Below are positions 47,851-58,733 of a DNA stretch of 64,000 nucleotides, in pieces. Source of the DNA: Alligator mississippiensis. Its lineage: Eukaryota > Chordata > Crocodylia > Alligatoridae. The stretch spans positions 72,173,395 to 72,237,394 of the forward strand of contig NC_081833.1 in assembly GCF_030867095.1 (NCBI RefSeq), read 5' to 3'. The translations under genes and the position numbers were made by a program. How positions within the stretch are numbered: the first letter of the stretch is position 1; each line of letters opens with the position of its first letter. The notes beneath the pieces were generated by a model. That model made no database searches. It was not told the origin of the DNA and worked only from the letters and a program-made list of their open reading frames with translations.

Positions 47851-49563
47851 CATCATAAGTATGTCATTACCCATAAAGTACCAGTTGGATTGGTGGCCAC
47901 TGATGAACACTATAATCTCTTATGCTTACTTCATGAACTGTAATAGTCAAATGGATCAAACTCCCTTTGACGAGGAGGAGGAACAGAAATAAAGAACGCA
48001 AACAGAGGAAGCTCTAGTTAGTCCTACAGTCCTAAGAAATCTATAATGACTATTCTCAGTTAACAGCACTTTCATTCTGTGTTTTCTCAAATGAATCACT
48101 ACTAAAATATAATTCAGTCATACAGGATGTCATTCATAAAAAGGCGGAGACATGACCCCTAGGGTTGATCTTTAATTGGATACTTTTATTCCACCTAAGA
48201 GTCCATTGAACAATGGGATGTAATTCATGAATGTGGCAGCAGACGTTACTATGTTTATCAAGTCAAATTTCTTCATTTCTGTGTTGGCTGTCTCAGTATT
48301 TTCTCAGTACTTCTTCCGTGCTAGCTATTCTCCCCCCATAGACGAATAAAGAAATGAAAATATCAGGCCAAATTTTATATTGGTGTAACTTGGTTACACT
48401 CTTTGGATATCAACAGAGTTGCGCCTGTTTTACACGGGCATAACATTTGGCTTCTATCTGTTGTTGCCAAGAAAAGAAAGTGCAATAAGGAAAGTCTGAA
48501 AACTGTTCTTGCTTAATCAGACTTGCCACCACCCAAATCTAAATAAGGAAATGATACTCAGTCAAACTGAGCAAAAACTAGGAAATTGAATTCAGGGCAA
48601 AAAATCTGCATAACCTAATTCTTGTTTCCACAACTTGGACCCCAATGGAGATTTGGAAGCCATATTGCAGTAGCTAGTCACGTGGACAACGCACAAAGTC
48701 AACCTGTGAGAAGAAATAGCCTCTTCTCTAGTTGAAGCTGAAGAAAACCTTCCGACCACTCTTGCTGCCTGAGAACGTCACAGCAGTTCAGGATGATCCC
48801 AGGGCAAAGAACTGCTACAGCCATGCTCAGATCAGTAGCAGAGTTTATCTCCTTGCCAAACAGCACCAGTTGTGCCCTATCTAGACTGAGACTGAGCAAA
48901 CTGGCAGCTGTCCAGATCCTTATCTATGCTGCAAAAAGACAGAAACATGCAAAGCAGATGTGTACTTAAGTCAGGATCTCTAAGTGAGGTGCCTAATTCC
49001 TATGAATTACAATGAGAGAAAACCACCTAAACACATCTGAGGCTCTGAGCTTTGGTTTATGGGTGTAACGATGGCTCTAAGCATGTCACAGCCTCTCATC
49101 CAACGTGAGCAGCCTGCACGTTGGCCCAGAGCGGACCCACGTGTCATTGATTCATGAATGTCCTTTGCTTGGCCTATGATGCATCCAGGTGAGTTCAGCA
49201 ATAAAGTACTTCCTCCAAGGAAACCAGACGGGGAAACATTGCACATGAAGGCTCCGTACTCCAAGACATGTCCTAATAAAAGCTCCCAAAATGCTCCGTG
49301 GATAACTAGGTTTCACAGCACCCCTCCTCTGGAAGCACAGTCTCCAGCACCCCGACCGTCTAGACTGGACCGGGAGCAGATTCACTCCTGAGAAGTTTGT
49401 CAAGTCTGTGCTTGAGCGTGGCGCTACATCCACGAGAACACACGTAACAAAAGGGTCAAGAATAAAATCCAACCTCGTGGAACAACTGGCCACGGTAAAA
49501 ATAAAACATGCCGGAGGTTGACTTTGCCACGATAAATCAAAGCCTACCATGATAAAAAGAGTC
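47851..49563. other. Gene-free stretch
   Basis: No exon was recognised. A small perfect hairpin (CCAACGTG/CACGTTGG) lies near 49098-49122. Confidence 0.45.
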
Positions 49564-49711
49564 AATCTATGACTTGTGTAGGGAGATTGGTTTTGGAGGG
49601 TTGCATAGGAAAATCAATTTTGTGTTTAAGAATGGCTACACTTTCTGTACTGATGAAAGAAAACTAACGGTGGGGCCCAAAGGATGGAGTCAGAGATGAT
49701 GTCGAATTTTT
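49564..49711 (+). repeat. 148-bp duplication, copy B
   Basis: Partner of 45805-45952 in the same orientation, ~97% identical. It starts with AATCTATGAC, the end of a CR1 tail, yet no CR1 precedes it. About 90 bp later, 49797-49836 resembles 47528-47569. Confidence 0.9.
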
Positions 49712-50639
49712 CACATGTGACTAACCTAGCAAAATGGCGATTTTGGGTGCCATTTCGTAACATCTATCTAAACAACGCACGTCATGTACAAAGGCCCTAA
49801 AAACCCCGAAAAGATATGCAATGATAACTGTATGGCTCCTGGAAACGTGCCTGCCAGAGGCCCAGTAGTTGTAATCTCATGGCAGGGCGTCAGAAAGTCT
49901 CTGTGGGGTCATCTGACCCCTGGAAGTGCTCGTTAGCCATGACCATGGGAAAGTGCCCGTTTTGATTAAGCTTCTGATTGAAACAGGCAGGGCACGGGGC
50001 TGAGCTCTCAGGCTCCCGGCCCTCAAGTTGCCCATCTCCTTCACTGGATATCCACTGCACTGCCCCAGAACAGCGAGGAGGGACGGCACCAGCCATTTTG
50101 GAGCAATCCTGCTGCAGAAAATGCTGCATATCAAACTCTTTGCTTTGATTTGCTCTTTGCTTCCTCTCCCCAGCCTCACACCAAAAATGCAGGCTTTCCT
50201 GCCGGAGGGTAATGCTGACTCCTTCACGTCTTCAGAGCCCCCAAAACTTGAAGCTGTGCTTTAATGCCACCGCTTAGACGCAAGAGGCAAGTTACCAAAC
50301 ATGGGTGTGAATCTCTCTCTTTTAACCCCATGACCTAAAAATCTTCAGGCCCGGGAATGTTGTAACTCATTAACTGTGGTTCAGAGTTTGGGACTCCACC
50401 GCCAAGGTTTTGTTCGTAGCAAGGGAAGGATTTTAAAAGGTAAAGTAAAAATAATCTTGCATGGTATTTATTAGGAGAATAAATATCTTGAATCTGCACC
50501 ACTTTGAATGTCAGGGACTTTGCGTTGTCAGGATCAGCAGGGTAGGAGTTTATGCTCTCCCCATCTCTCCTAACACGTACGTATTTATTTGAGCGTTTCC
50601 GAAGGAAACTTCTTCTCACGTGATTCCCCCACAACTTGG

Positions 50640-51139
50640 GAGCTCATTGCACAGCGTGGAGCAGCCTCTGCAAAGCAATCCACCCTTCCTATGTGCCACG
50701 CTGCTGCCGCTGTCGCATTTGAAGAGGGGGTGGGGGAATAAAAGAGCTTCGAGCGCACTATGTGTCCTTCAGCGTCCACTGGATCTGGTGTAAAGGCAAA
50801 GGTCCCTCTGTTCATACACAGCCGCTGTTCTTGCTTCAGCCCACACAGAATTCCCCTGGCACTTGGGCGAGACGCAGCATTTCATAAGTGAAGGGAACCA
50901 GGCAGTGCCTGATGCTTTGAGCAGCCCAGGTGAGCGTGCGCAGCCTCTCTGGCACCTGTTGTTGGCCGAAGGCGTGGCTTCCCTGCAAGCATCAGGTAAC
51001 ACCTGCCTCTCCCTTTCTGGAGCTACAAGCTCAGGGCTTGCAAGGGAATTCGAGCCACGGCAGGAACAGGTGACGTTGAAGCAGCAGCAGCAGCAGCACC
51101 TCTCTCTGCTGCTGCTGCTGCTGATGAGACCCAGCCAAG
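50640..51139 (+). promoter_or_regulatory. ATP2C2 promoter and 5' leader
   Basis: A GC-richer block precedes the ATP2C2 start. It has a TATA-like ATAAAAG at 50738, after a G-rich run. A start site near 50770 would give a leader of about 370 nt. A donor-like CAG|GTGAGC near 50929 means part of this could be an intron. Open frames on both strands here are a by-product of base composition. Confidence 0.3.
51082..51123 (+). repeat. CAG/CTG inverted repeat in ATP2C2 leader
   Basis: A run of CAG triplets (51082-51098) is followed, after the 8-nt loop CCTCTCTC, by a run of CTG triplets (51107-51123). The arms are a perfect 17-bp inverted repeat, so RNA from either strand can fold into a GC-rich hairpin. 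It ends 16 nt before the ATP2C2 ATG. Confidence 0.9.
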
Positions 51140-51238
51140 ATGGTAGAAGGACGCTTCTCCAAACTTCTCCAGCAAGGATCCCTTTTCCGCTTATCCCAGA
51201 AATATCAGCCACTTGGGAGTGGGGAGCCAGAAGGAGAG
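51140..51238 (+). CDS. ATP2C2: ATP2C2 (SPCA2) first coding exon
   Basis: Encodes 33 residues beginning MVEGRFSKLL, then SLFRLSQKYQPL, ending GEPEGE at a consensus donor GAG|GTAAGG (51239, phase 0). Human ATP2C2 also begins MVEGR and has a YQ-L motif at a similar distance, before an acidic stretch. The start codon has a strong context (AAGATGG). The family is a P-type ATPase that pumps Ca2+ and Mn2+ into the Golgi and secretory pathway; this exon is the cytosolic N-terminal tail, before the first transmembrane helix. ATP2C2 lies directly downstream of WFDC1 on the same strand in mammals, which supports the call. I saw no further exons before the window end, so intron 1 exceeds 12.7 kb. The main doubt is that only 33 residues are available. 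Confidence 0.82.
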
Positions 51239-52440
51239 GTAAGGCTTTTCTAGGCCTCTTGCTGCACGGTAGGAAATGTCTGCTGTAATCGGGGGCTGAG
51301 AAAGACTGTGCCCTACGGGCAGCTCTGCATCTCTCCGGCGATGCCAGCATTGCCGTGCTACTTGGTTTTATCCTCGTATGCAAAATGGAGGATGAGATTA
51401 ATGACATTTCCCTGCCTATAGATGTCTTGCAGAGGGGGGTAGTTCACGTGCACAGAGTATTTTCAGAGGACAGCACACGGGCCTAAGTATTAGCGGTCAT
51501 CTTTGTAGGAGAGAGATTAAAACGTGCTTCGCTCACTAATGTAGAAGTTGCAGCCCGGGCCCTGATAAAGGTTCTCGGACCATACGGATTTAAACAAGGT
51601 GTCGACACGAGTCTCGGCAGACAGTTGCATGGGTTGTGAGTAAGCACTAAAGCTGCCTCTTTCCTAAATGAGTGGTCCCTCCTGGTCAGAGTCAAAGCTG
51701 GCCGGTGGATGGGATGAGCGAGCCAATCCTGCTGCAAGGGGGATACTGGATTATTGTTATTTTTTGACTAGCAAAATAAAACTGGAAAAGAATTTCACAA
51801 GCCATTTCTTGGTCCTTTTCAAGGATGAGTTTTAGTTTTCTTGAACAATCCCCTAAATTTTTACTTAGGATTATCATTTTTATCCCATTTTATCTAATTT
51901 TTGCTATTCCAAGCCGAATAAGTGGTTGGTGTGTTTCATATTTTCAATATTCTCTTTCGGCTCTCAGGCACGCTGTAAATTCATTGGGGCTGGGAGATGA
52001 TTATTTCTATGGGAGCTACTTGTTACACATTTATCCGGCACAAAAGGATTCAGATCTCTTTTGGTGCATCTGTAATAGTGTTACTGTAATAGGAATTATA
52101 ATAATGTGGGATTGGGTATTTTTGAATAACAATGTGCATGTAGGATCCTGATCCTTTTCTTCCTCAGATGAGGGATGATAACATTCAAAGGAGTAAGATA
52201 AGCCTGATTTCTTCAGCACCTCTACCTTCCAGTAGGTAGCAACATCGCCATTAAGTACCACGTGTTCAAACATTGTAGTAGTAGGCAACAGTTGATCCAT
52301 TTGGCTCATGGTGTATGTATGAAAGGTCACCAGGTTAACATGCACACCTAGGTAGGAGTGGGGATGAATGAAGGCTGCCCAGACCTTCTATCCCCCCCTT
52401 AGACGGTATCCAAGTCTAGACATTCAGTGCCTCAATAGCT
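51239..52440 (+). other. ATP2C2 intron 1, start
   Basis: Sequence after the ATP2C2 exon-1 donor. No second exon and no named repeat was recognised here. Confidence 0.5.
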
Positions 52441-52515
52441 GTAGCTATATACACGTCCAGGAATTGAACCCACATGGTGGGCAAGGAGTCTACCACTGAA
52501 CCACAACAGCAGGTC
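52441..52515 (-). repeat. tRNA-Gly-like sequence (pseudogene or SINE head)
   Basis: On the minus strand TGGTTCAGTGGTAGA (A box, 52503-52489) and GGTTCAATTCC (B box, 52470-52460) have the tRNA-Gly spacing and wording. The acceptor and anticodon arms do not pair well, so it is a tRNA-derived fossil rather than a working gene. Confidence 0.6.
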
Positions 52516-53362
52516 AAGTGGTGTTCATTGCAGCTAATTCTTTCAATCTGCCCTCATAAATCATTTCCTGCACCCTTCTCTGATCTTCTTCCAATCTGTT
52601 GTTGCCTTTCTAATATTGAGTAGGTCAGAACTGCTGGTGATGCTATAATGTACAGTCTGACGGTGCTCCAGGAAGAGAGAGGGAGTAAAACTGCTCTTAC
52701 TTTGATCCACTAAGCAATGCTACCGCAGATTACTCAGAATCCCAGTCTAAAAAGGAGAAACTACTCAGGTGCTAAAAATTATACTCTATCTTGCTCTGAT
52801 GTGTCCCTAGTTAGAAAACTGTAGCAGTGCATTCTTATGGCTTTCCCATTCTTACTACAGCATAAGAAATATTTGCTACCTGGACATGGGGCCTTAAATT
52901 GCAGGTTAAAGTCTATGCAGAACATGAGGCCATTATTATAATGTAACAGTACAATGACCATGTTTTTCGATGTAAGCCTGGGAAAAAACCTGAGAAAATG
53001 TGAAACGACAATGGGAAAGCAATTTCCATGCACGTCCACAGAGACCCCATTATGATGCAAATACAGCGTCAGGATGATTTCACCGCAAGTCTGCGGAGAC
53101 CCAGAGACAACTGAAGAATAATTTCAGTGAAGGCCTACAGAATCATTTAAATGTACAGCTGAAGGTCTCTCCACAATGCCATTATGATGTGACAGTAACA
53201 TGTCAAAACCATTTCAAGGATAATCCACAGAGAATCTATTCAGATGCCATTATATTGTGAAAGCACAAATCTTGACATGATTGTTATATGCCCACAGGAA
53301 AAAAAGACTATAATTAATTCTACACAGAAGCACAATGAAAATATATTGTATTATTGCCATCA

Positions 53363-53405
<43 letters not shown>
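53363..53405 (+). repeat. (ATT)n microsatellite
   Basis: About 14 uninterrupted ATT/TTA units in ATP2C2 intron 1. Confidence 0.97.
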
Positions 53406-53408
<3 letters not shown>

Positions 53409-53609
53409 GTCATAAAGCAAAAAAAATCAATAGCTGAAGAATAAATTCCTTATTTCTTACAGTCTGGTAATTGACTCACTATAGATGTGCATTTTGCTTT
53501 TGATTTGGAAATATTTTGCTGAAATCAATAGGGAAATAAAAATTAAAAAAAACAAACCCACTTCAGATTACATTTTTGTCCTCTAGCCATGATAGCTATT
53601 AAGTTCAGA

Positions 53610-53750
53610 CTTTGGATCTCTATTCATTTCCTAGTTTTATTACAGATTTCTTATGTCACCTTAGGAAGTCATGTCATTTCTGGGTGCCTCAGTTTTTCCT
53701 CATCTTTCAAATGGGTAATAATCATTCTGTTTTATTGAAACTTTAAACTC
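53610..53750 (+). repeat. MIR-like SINE fragment
   Basis: TTATGTCACCTTAGGAAGTC, GGTGCCTCAGTTTTTCCTCA and AAATGGGTAATAATCATTC follow the MIR core. The TIR transposon at 53754 has inserted into or next to its 3' end. Confidence 0.7.
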
Positions 53751-53753
53751 CTT

Positions 53754-54596
53754 GGGTAGAGACATCCATTCAAAAAAACCTATGCCAAAATTGATTCAAT
53801 CTTTGCAGGTTAGTCTAACCTGGCTAGGCTAAACCAGTTCGTAACCATAAAGACATCCCCTCTGGACTGAAAAAATGCAGGCACATGCCTGCAGTGGCTC
53901 AGGCTAGAAGCCATGGGGTACTAGAGCAGCCCTTCCTTCCCTTTCACAGTGCTGAGCTGGAGGAGAGGGGGGGCATGGGCAGGCCCCAGCAGGATGCTCT
54001 GATTAGGGAGGGGTTCCCCCACTCCTAACCAGCCCAGCAAGGAGTTGATAACACAGTGTTCATCACCCCTAACTCAGTTTTTATCACCCCATTAAGAAAA
54101 CAACAGAGGGACATTACCAGCTACCTCTTGATTCTGCCTTTGTCCTGTCTCCCACAGCACGGACCGTAGCCAGTATGTGGTCTGCTAGCTAATGCTGTGT
54201 GTCTGTGTAAGGTAGAGGGGTTGGGGAAATCCCTGCATAGAGGGGAGGTGGGGAGCAGAAGCCAGGTAGATGCCTGCAGTCTCTGCCGGAGCTGCAGCCA
54301 GGGATCAGAAGGGAGAAGCCAGCCCTGCTGTGGAGCAGAGATCCCCGCTTAGCCTAGACAGCATGCCGGGATGCTGGGGGAGTCTGACTTAAACCTGCAC
54401 GGGGTCTGAGACAGGCATTGTATAAACTGGTTTGCCCAAATTAGTTAAATCTGATACTGCATTCAGCCAGGTTTATCTCAAACTGGCTTCAGCCATTTTC
54501 AGACTGGTTTATGTGCATTGAACATCTGTTCTGTTACAGGTTGAAACAAGTTTCTGAACACTTAAACTGGTTTATGTGTAATGTCTGTCCCTAGCC
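53754..54596 (+). mobile_element. TIR DNA transposon, non-autonomous, 843 bp
   Basis: Same family as 25506-26410 (inverted) and 58734-59618 (same orientation). It ends TGTCTGTCCCTAGCC; the left terminus GGGTAGAGACATCC is slightly diverged. CTT directly flanks both ends (53751-53753 and 54597-54599), a 3-bp target duplication. It is non-coding. Confidence 0.8.
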
Positions 54597-54959
54597 CTTG
54601 AGTCAGAGTTTGTTTCTGATAATGTGTATATGAATGAAAGAACAGGTCATCTGTTGAGATGGAAACCAAGGCCTCTGCTTCCAGAAGCATGAACTGTCAC
54701 AGCTTGAGCTAATGGACTGATTGGTTTTGCTTAGGTTAGTTGTATAAAGCTGACAAACCCAGTCTGCTTCACACAGTCTATAACTGAAAAAGACATATCG
54801 TGTAGCCACATGAGTGTGGTACCACGCACGTATCAGTGTCTCAGCACTGTAATGACATGTCCCAGAACAGCACTGCCTTGCCTGGTAGAGACATACCTTT
54901 ATTTCTCGTGCTGTCCCATGTGGAGACAGAGGACAATTGATCACTATCTTCTATCGCAA

Positions 54960-55960
54960 CTTCCTCTGCATTTGAAAACTATTATCAAATCCCCCCCTGG
55001 GTTTCTTTTACCTAGGCTAAATAACTCCAGTTCTTCCCACGTTTTCTCATGTCATGCATTCTAGATTTCTAATAATTTTCTTTGCTCTTCTCTATTTTCT
55101 TTCCAATTTGTTCACATCGTTCTTGAAGTGTGACCACAAATGGGACACGATATTCAAAGCGAAACTTCTTCAGTGCTGATTTGACGGGAACAATGTCTTC
55201 CCCTGACTTGCATGTGCCATACGTGTTATGCATTTAGTTATCCGTTCCAGTATGCGACAGGGGTTTTTTGCAATAATATTACACTTGCCTTGTACGCAGC
55301 TTGCTCTTCATTATAACTGTCAGGTCCTTTTCTTCAGTATTGCAGCCAGACATTCCTGATTTGGCATTTGTGCATTTGATTATTCCTTTCAACGTACCTA
55401 TCCTTACTGAATTTCATCCTATTTATTTCAGTCCATTTTTTTCCAATTAAGATCATTTTAAACCCTAATCCTAACCTCTAAAGGGTCTGCTACCCAACCC
55501 CACTTGCTGTCACCAGCAAACTTATTCTCAGTTTCATCTTCCAAGTTATTAATGCTGGTATTTTAAACAATGCCAAACCCAGGACAGGCTGTGGATCAAT
55601 TCCCACATTGTATTTGCCTCTAGTTAGGCATTGAGCTCTTGATGACTGCTCTTAGAGCATGATTATCTAACCAGTTATATGCCCTGCTGATTTCAATTCG
55701 ACTACATTTCTTTAGGTTATTTATGAAAATGTCGTAGGAGACAGTGTTAAAAGCTTCACTAAAGCCAAGGTATATCTACTGCTCCTTCCTGCACCCACAA
55801 AGCCCATTACTTTGTCACAGAAGAAAATAAGGTTGGGTAGCTGTGATTTGCTCTTGATAAATCACGTTAGCTTTTACTTATCACTCTTGTTATTCTCTAA
55901 CTGTTTACAAATCTAGTGTTTGATGGTTGGCTTCAGTATCTTTCCAGTATCCTTTCCCCT
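54960..55960 (-). mobile_element. Old CR1-like LINE
   Basis: The order of diverged blocks fits a minus-strand CR1: GTCAGGTCCTTTTCTTCAGT, CTGAATTTCATCCTATTTAT, CACCAGCAAACTTATTCTCA, AACCAGTTATATGCCCTGCT, AAAGCTTCACTAAAGCCAAG, CTTGATAAATCACG. Reading frames are destroyed. This is a much older layer than the copies at 3651, 45550 and 62622. Confidence 0.75.
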
Positions 55961-56412
55961 TTGAGAGATCTCCATCTGGACCCTGGGAACAGTAACTGCA
56001 CGTACTGACATGGAAGCAGCTTCTTCAAAGCAAAGTATGGTTGTATTTGCCCAGTGATGCAACTGCACTGAGAGAAGCAGAAAGAAATCTCTTTCATCCC
56101 GTTTGTGTATCTCTGCCCGTCTCCGTTTGCAGTTCTCACTGATGAGCAGCCCTTCCTTTGTTGGGAACAGCCTGACAAAATGTGGGTTTTTGTTGGAAAA
56201 TGCTAATTCAGCAAAACTTTCCTTGTGAATGTCTGTATCTGTTTGCACAAGGATGGGATTTCTTATTGAAACAAGGGAGAGACTGGCCTAGGTTTTCCAC
56301 ATCCCAAGTCAGCCAGCAGACTATAGAGTCTTTCCCTTTTTGTCAGCCTCTTCCTTTAGACATGTACCATTTTCTACTAATATTCATCAGACCAGCAAAC
56401 ACAAATTTATAT

Positions 56413-56457
56413 TAGAATTGTGACGATACCCCAGCTTGGGGTATCGTCCCAATTCTA
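56413..56457. repeat. 45-bp near-perfect palindrome
   Basis: The 21-bp arms TAGAATTGTGACGATACCCC+A (56413-56433) and their inverse (56437-56457) differ at one position, around a 3-nt GCT loop. Confidence 0.95.
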
Positions 56458-58733
56458 GTATAGGCCTGACTTCTTAATTTTTACTATCTGCCATACTGGT
56501 GGTATGCACATCTAAAAAGGCCTTTCCTATATTATGTTTTTATTTCTTAATGGAGGTACATATAACTATTTATTGCTGCTGTTCTTTACTTTATATTCTT
56601 ATTACTGAACCATATGTTCATATACCAACAGCAGAGCCTATAATATGTGTCCTCTGAGAAAAAATAAAAGTACCTGGAAGGAAAAGAATGCCATATAGAA
56701 GTAGACAGAAAGAGGGGTTGGCATAGCACACCACACTTCAGTAGAAAAGCAGAGCTTATTTACATAGTCTGTCACAGTTTGATTCAAAGGCTTTATAAAG
56801 GAACAATTTAGTTGGCTGACATAACTGCTCAAGGGTCATCTCGTCCTCGGTCCTTCTGAATTGGCCACCGTGAATAGGAAAGGTGAGACAGGCAGTCACA
56901 CAAGCCATACTGCTGTAATAATGAACACATTTTGCTTCCCACTCAGGTGCCCATGCCCTTGGCAAATTATACTTTGCTACAAAGGCTTTAACCAAAATAC
57001 ACACGGTTTATTACCAATGTGGGTGGGAACAGCCAAGAAGGCTTATATGGTTTCCAGCAAGCACGGGGTTAACTTCATTCCTGAAGGCCCCACAGCTTTA
57101 TAGGATAGAGTAATGAAGCAGGATGGACCCAATTAGGGTATCAGAGAAAACTATATAAGCAGCTGTCTTGGGCAGTTAAGGTCTTACTCTCTTGCTGATG
57201 GGTAGATCTTGTCTCTGTTTGGGGAGAGGAAAAAAGCCTTATTTTGTGATTGTAGCCTGTTTGAACCAGAGCATCAGTAGGGATGGAGGGTGCTGAGGTT
57301 TGGCTGCACAAAGAGAAACATGTTTTTCAAGTCTGCAGGGCTTGACTTTAGATTAAGAGAAAAGAAGAAAGAGCATTGGTAGCAAAAGGGAGAGAGCTGT
57401 ATAATAGTTAACGGTCCAGATGTGCTAGAAGGGCCTGTTCCCACAAACAGGCATGGTGATCATTTTGCAAGTTTGCAATGGTGATCATTTTGCATCATTT
57501 TGCAATAAACAGATTAACTTCAAACCATGAGATTTTAAAAATAACATACTCGGGGATCATTTCCTTTCAGATTTGGATCACTCTGAGGCAGGCTGATCTA
57601 GTTTCTACTATGCTGGGGGGAGCTCCTTTTGTTTTTGAAAATTGGAAGATGAGATTCTGGAGGATTTGCATGACTTTGCGAATTAAGAGCTTTGGGACGA
57701 ACATCAAATATTGTGAGGCTCGTAATGAAATTGCAAGACTTGGCAGCACTCCTTGAAGGAATAGCACATAGAAACAGGATTAGGAACAAGGCACTGCAGA
57801 GAACAAAACAAAGCAGACCAAGAACCTTGCTGGGGGGATTCTTATACAGGTTTTTATAGTATATGCACTTCTGTATACATGGAATTTTTTAAGTATTACA
57901 CATTTGTAATGGTACGGTCTTCCTTAAATACACTCACGAAGGAAACGGGAGAGTTTGAGGGTTGGTTTTGGTTTGCTTCCAAACATGCACGCTTAAAGGT
58001 TCACGTTTGTAATAGCTCTTTGTTGGACCAAGTAACCTATATTTCTTTCACATGGGAGTAAACTGTATGGTGTCAACAAGCCCAGTTCAGTCAAGGAAGG
58101 CAGAAGAACCCAATAGCTTCCCAGAATAAACCAATTTATTTGAATGGAAAATAAAAGACCTGTGATACTCTTCTGAAGGATGAGGGTTTGAGGTTCCTGG
58201 GTCTTATGTAAAAAGAGCCCGGCTTCTTCAACCCATCCTGTCCAGGTTGACTAGCCCTTGTTGCAAGTGAGGAATTAGTGTGTCACACAAGGAGCGCTAC
58301 ATCAAAGACTTAAGTAATTCTAGAGTTAAAAGAAGATATAGAGTTGACTAAACTGTGGTATTTGGCCCTTAGCATTACACTCATACCTTGCAATGCCTTC
58401 TGACCTTGTTGAACTAGTTTCACTTCCTCCTCCCACCCTTCCCCTAAATGACACACTCCTTATGTTTAATTTAGTTGCATCAAGTGTAAAGTTGGTTTTG
58501 TGAAGCCACTTGTTCAGCAGTTAACCAGCTGCATAAATAGTAATATGCATTATTGGATTATGGATGGGATAAGCAATGTTTCCAGTGCAGAAGTCCAAGT
58601 GGCAGGGAAGAAACCTGTGATGTACTTGAGTTCTGAAGAGGTGAAGCTCTGAACCATGCGGAGGCACTCAAATAGAACAGGTCCTCACACCCTGCTAGCC
58701 ATTGCAACTCACGCCAAACACTATGACCACTAA
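56458..58733 (+). other. ATP2C2 intron 1, no recognised feature
   Basis: No exon, RNA or named repeat was recognised. Short direct repeats of GTGATCATTTTGCA occur near 57457 and 57480. Confidence 0.45.

Noticed and set aside
50769-51407. 212-aa minus-strand frame and 141-aa plus-strand frame
   Set aside because: Both overlap the ATP2C2 first exon and leader in other frames. Residue content is driven by triplet repeats and G+C; no domain is seen.
52441-52515. Functional tRNA-Gly gene
   Set aside because: The acceptor and anticodon stems do not pair convincingly despite good A and B boxes.
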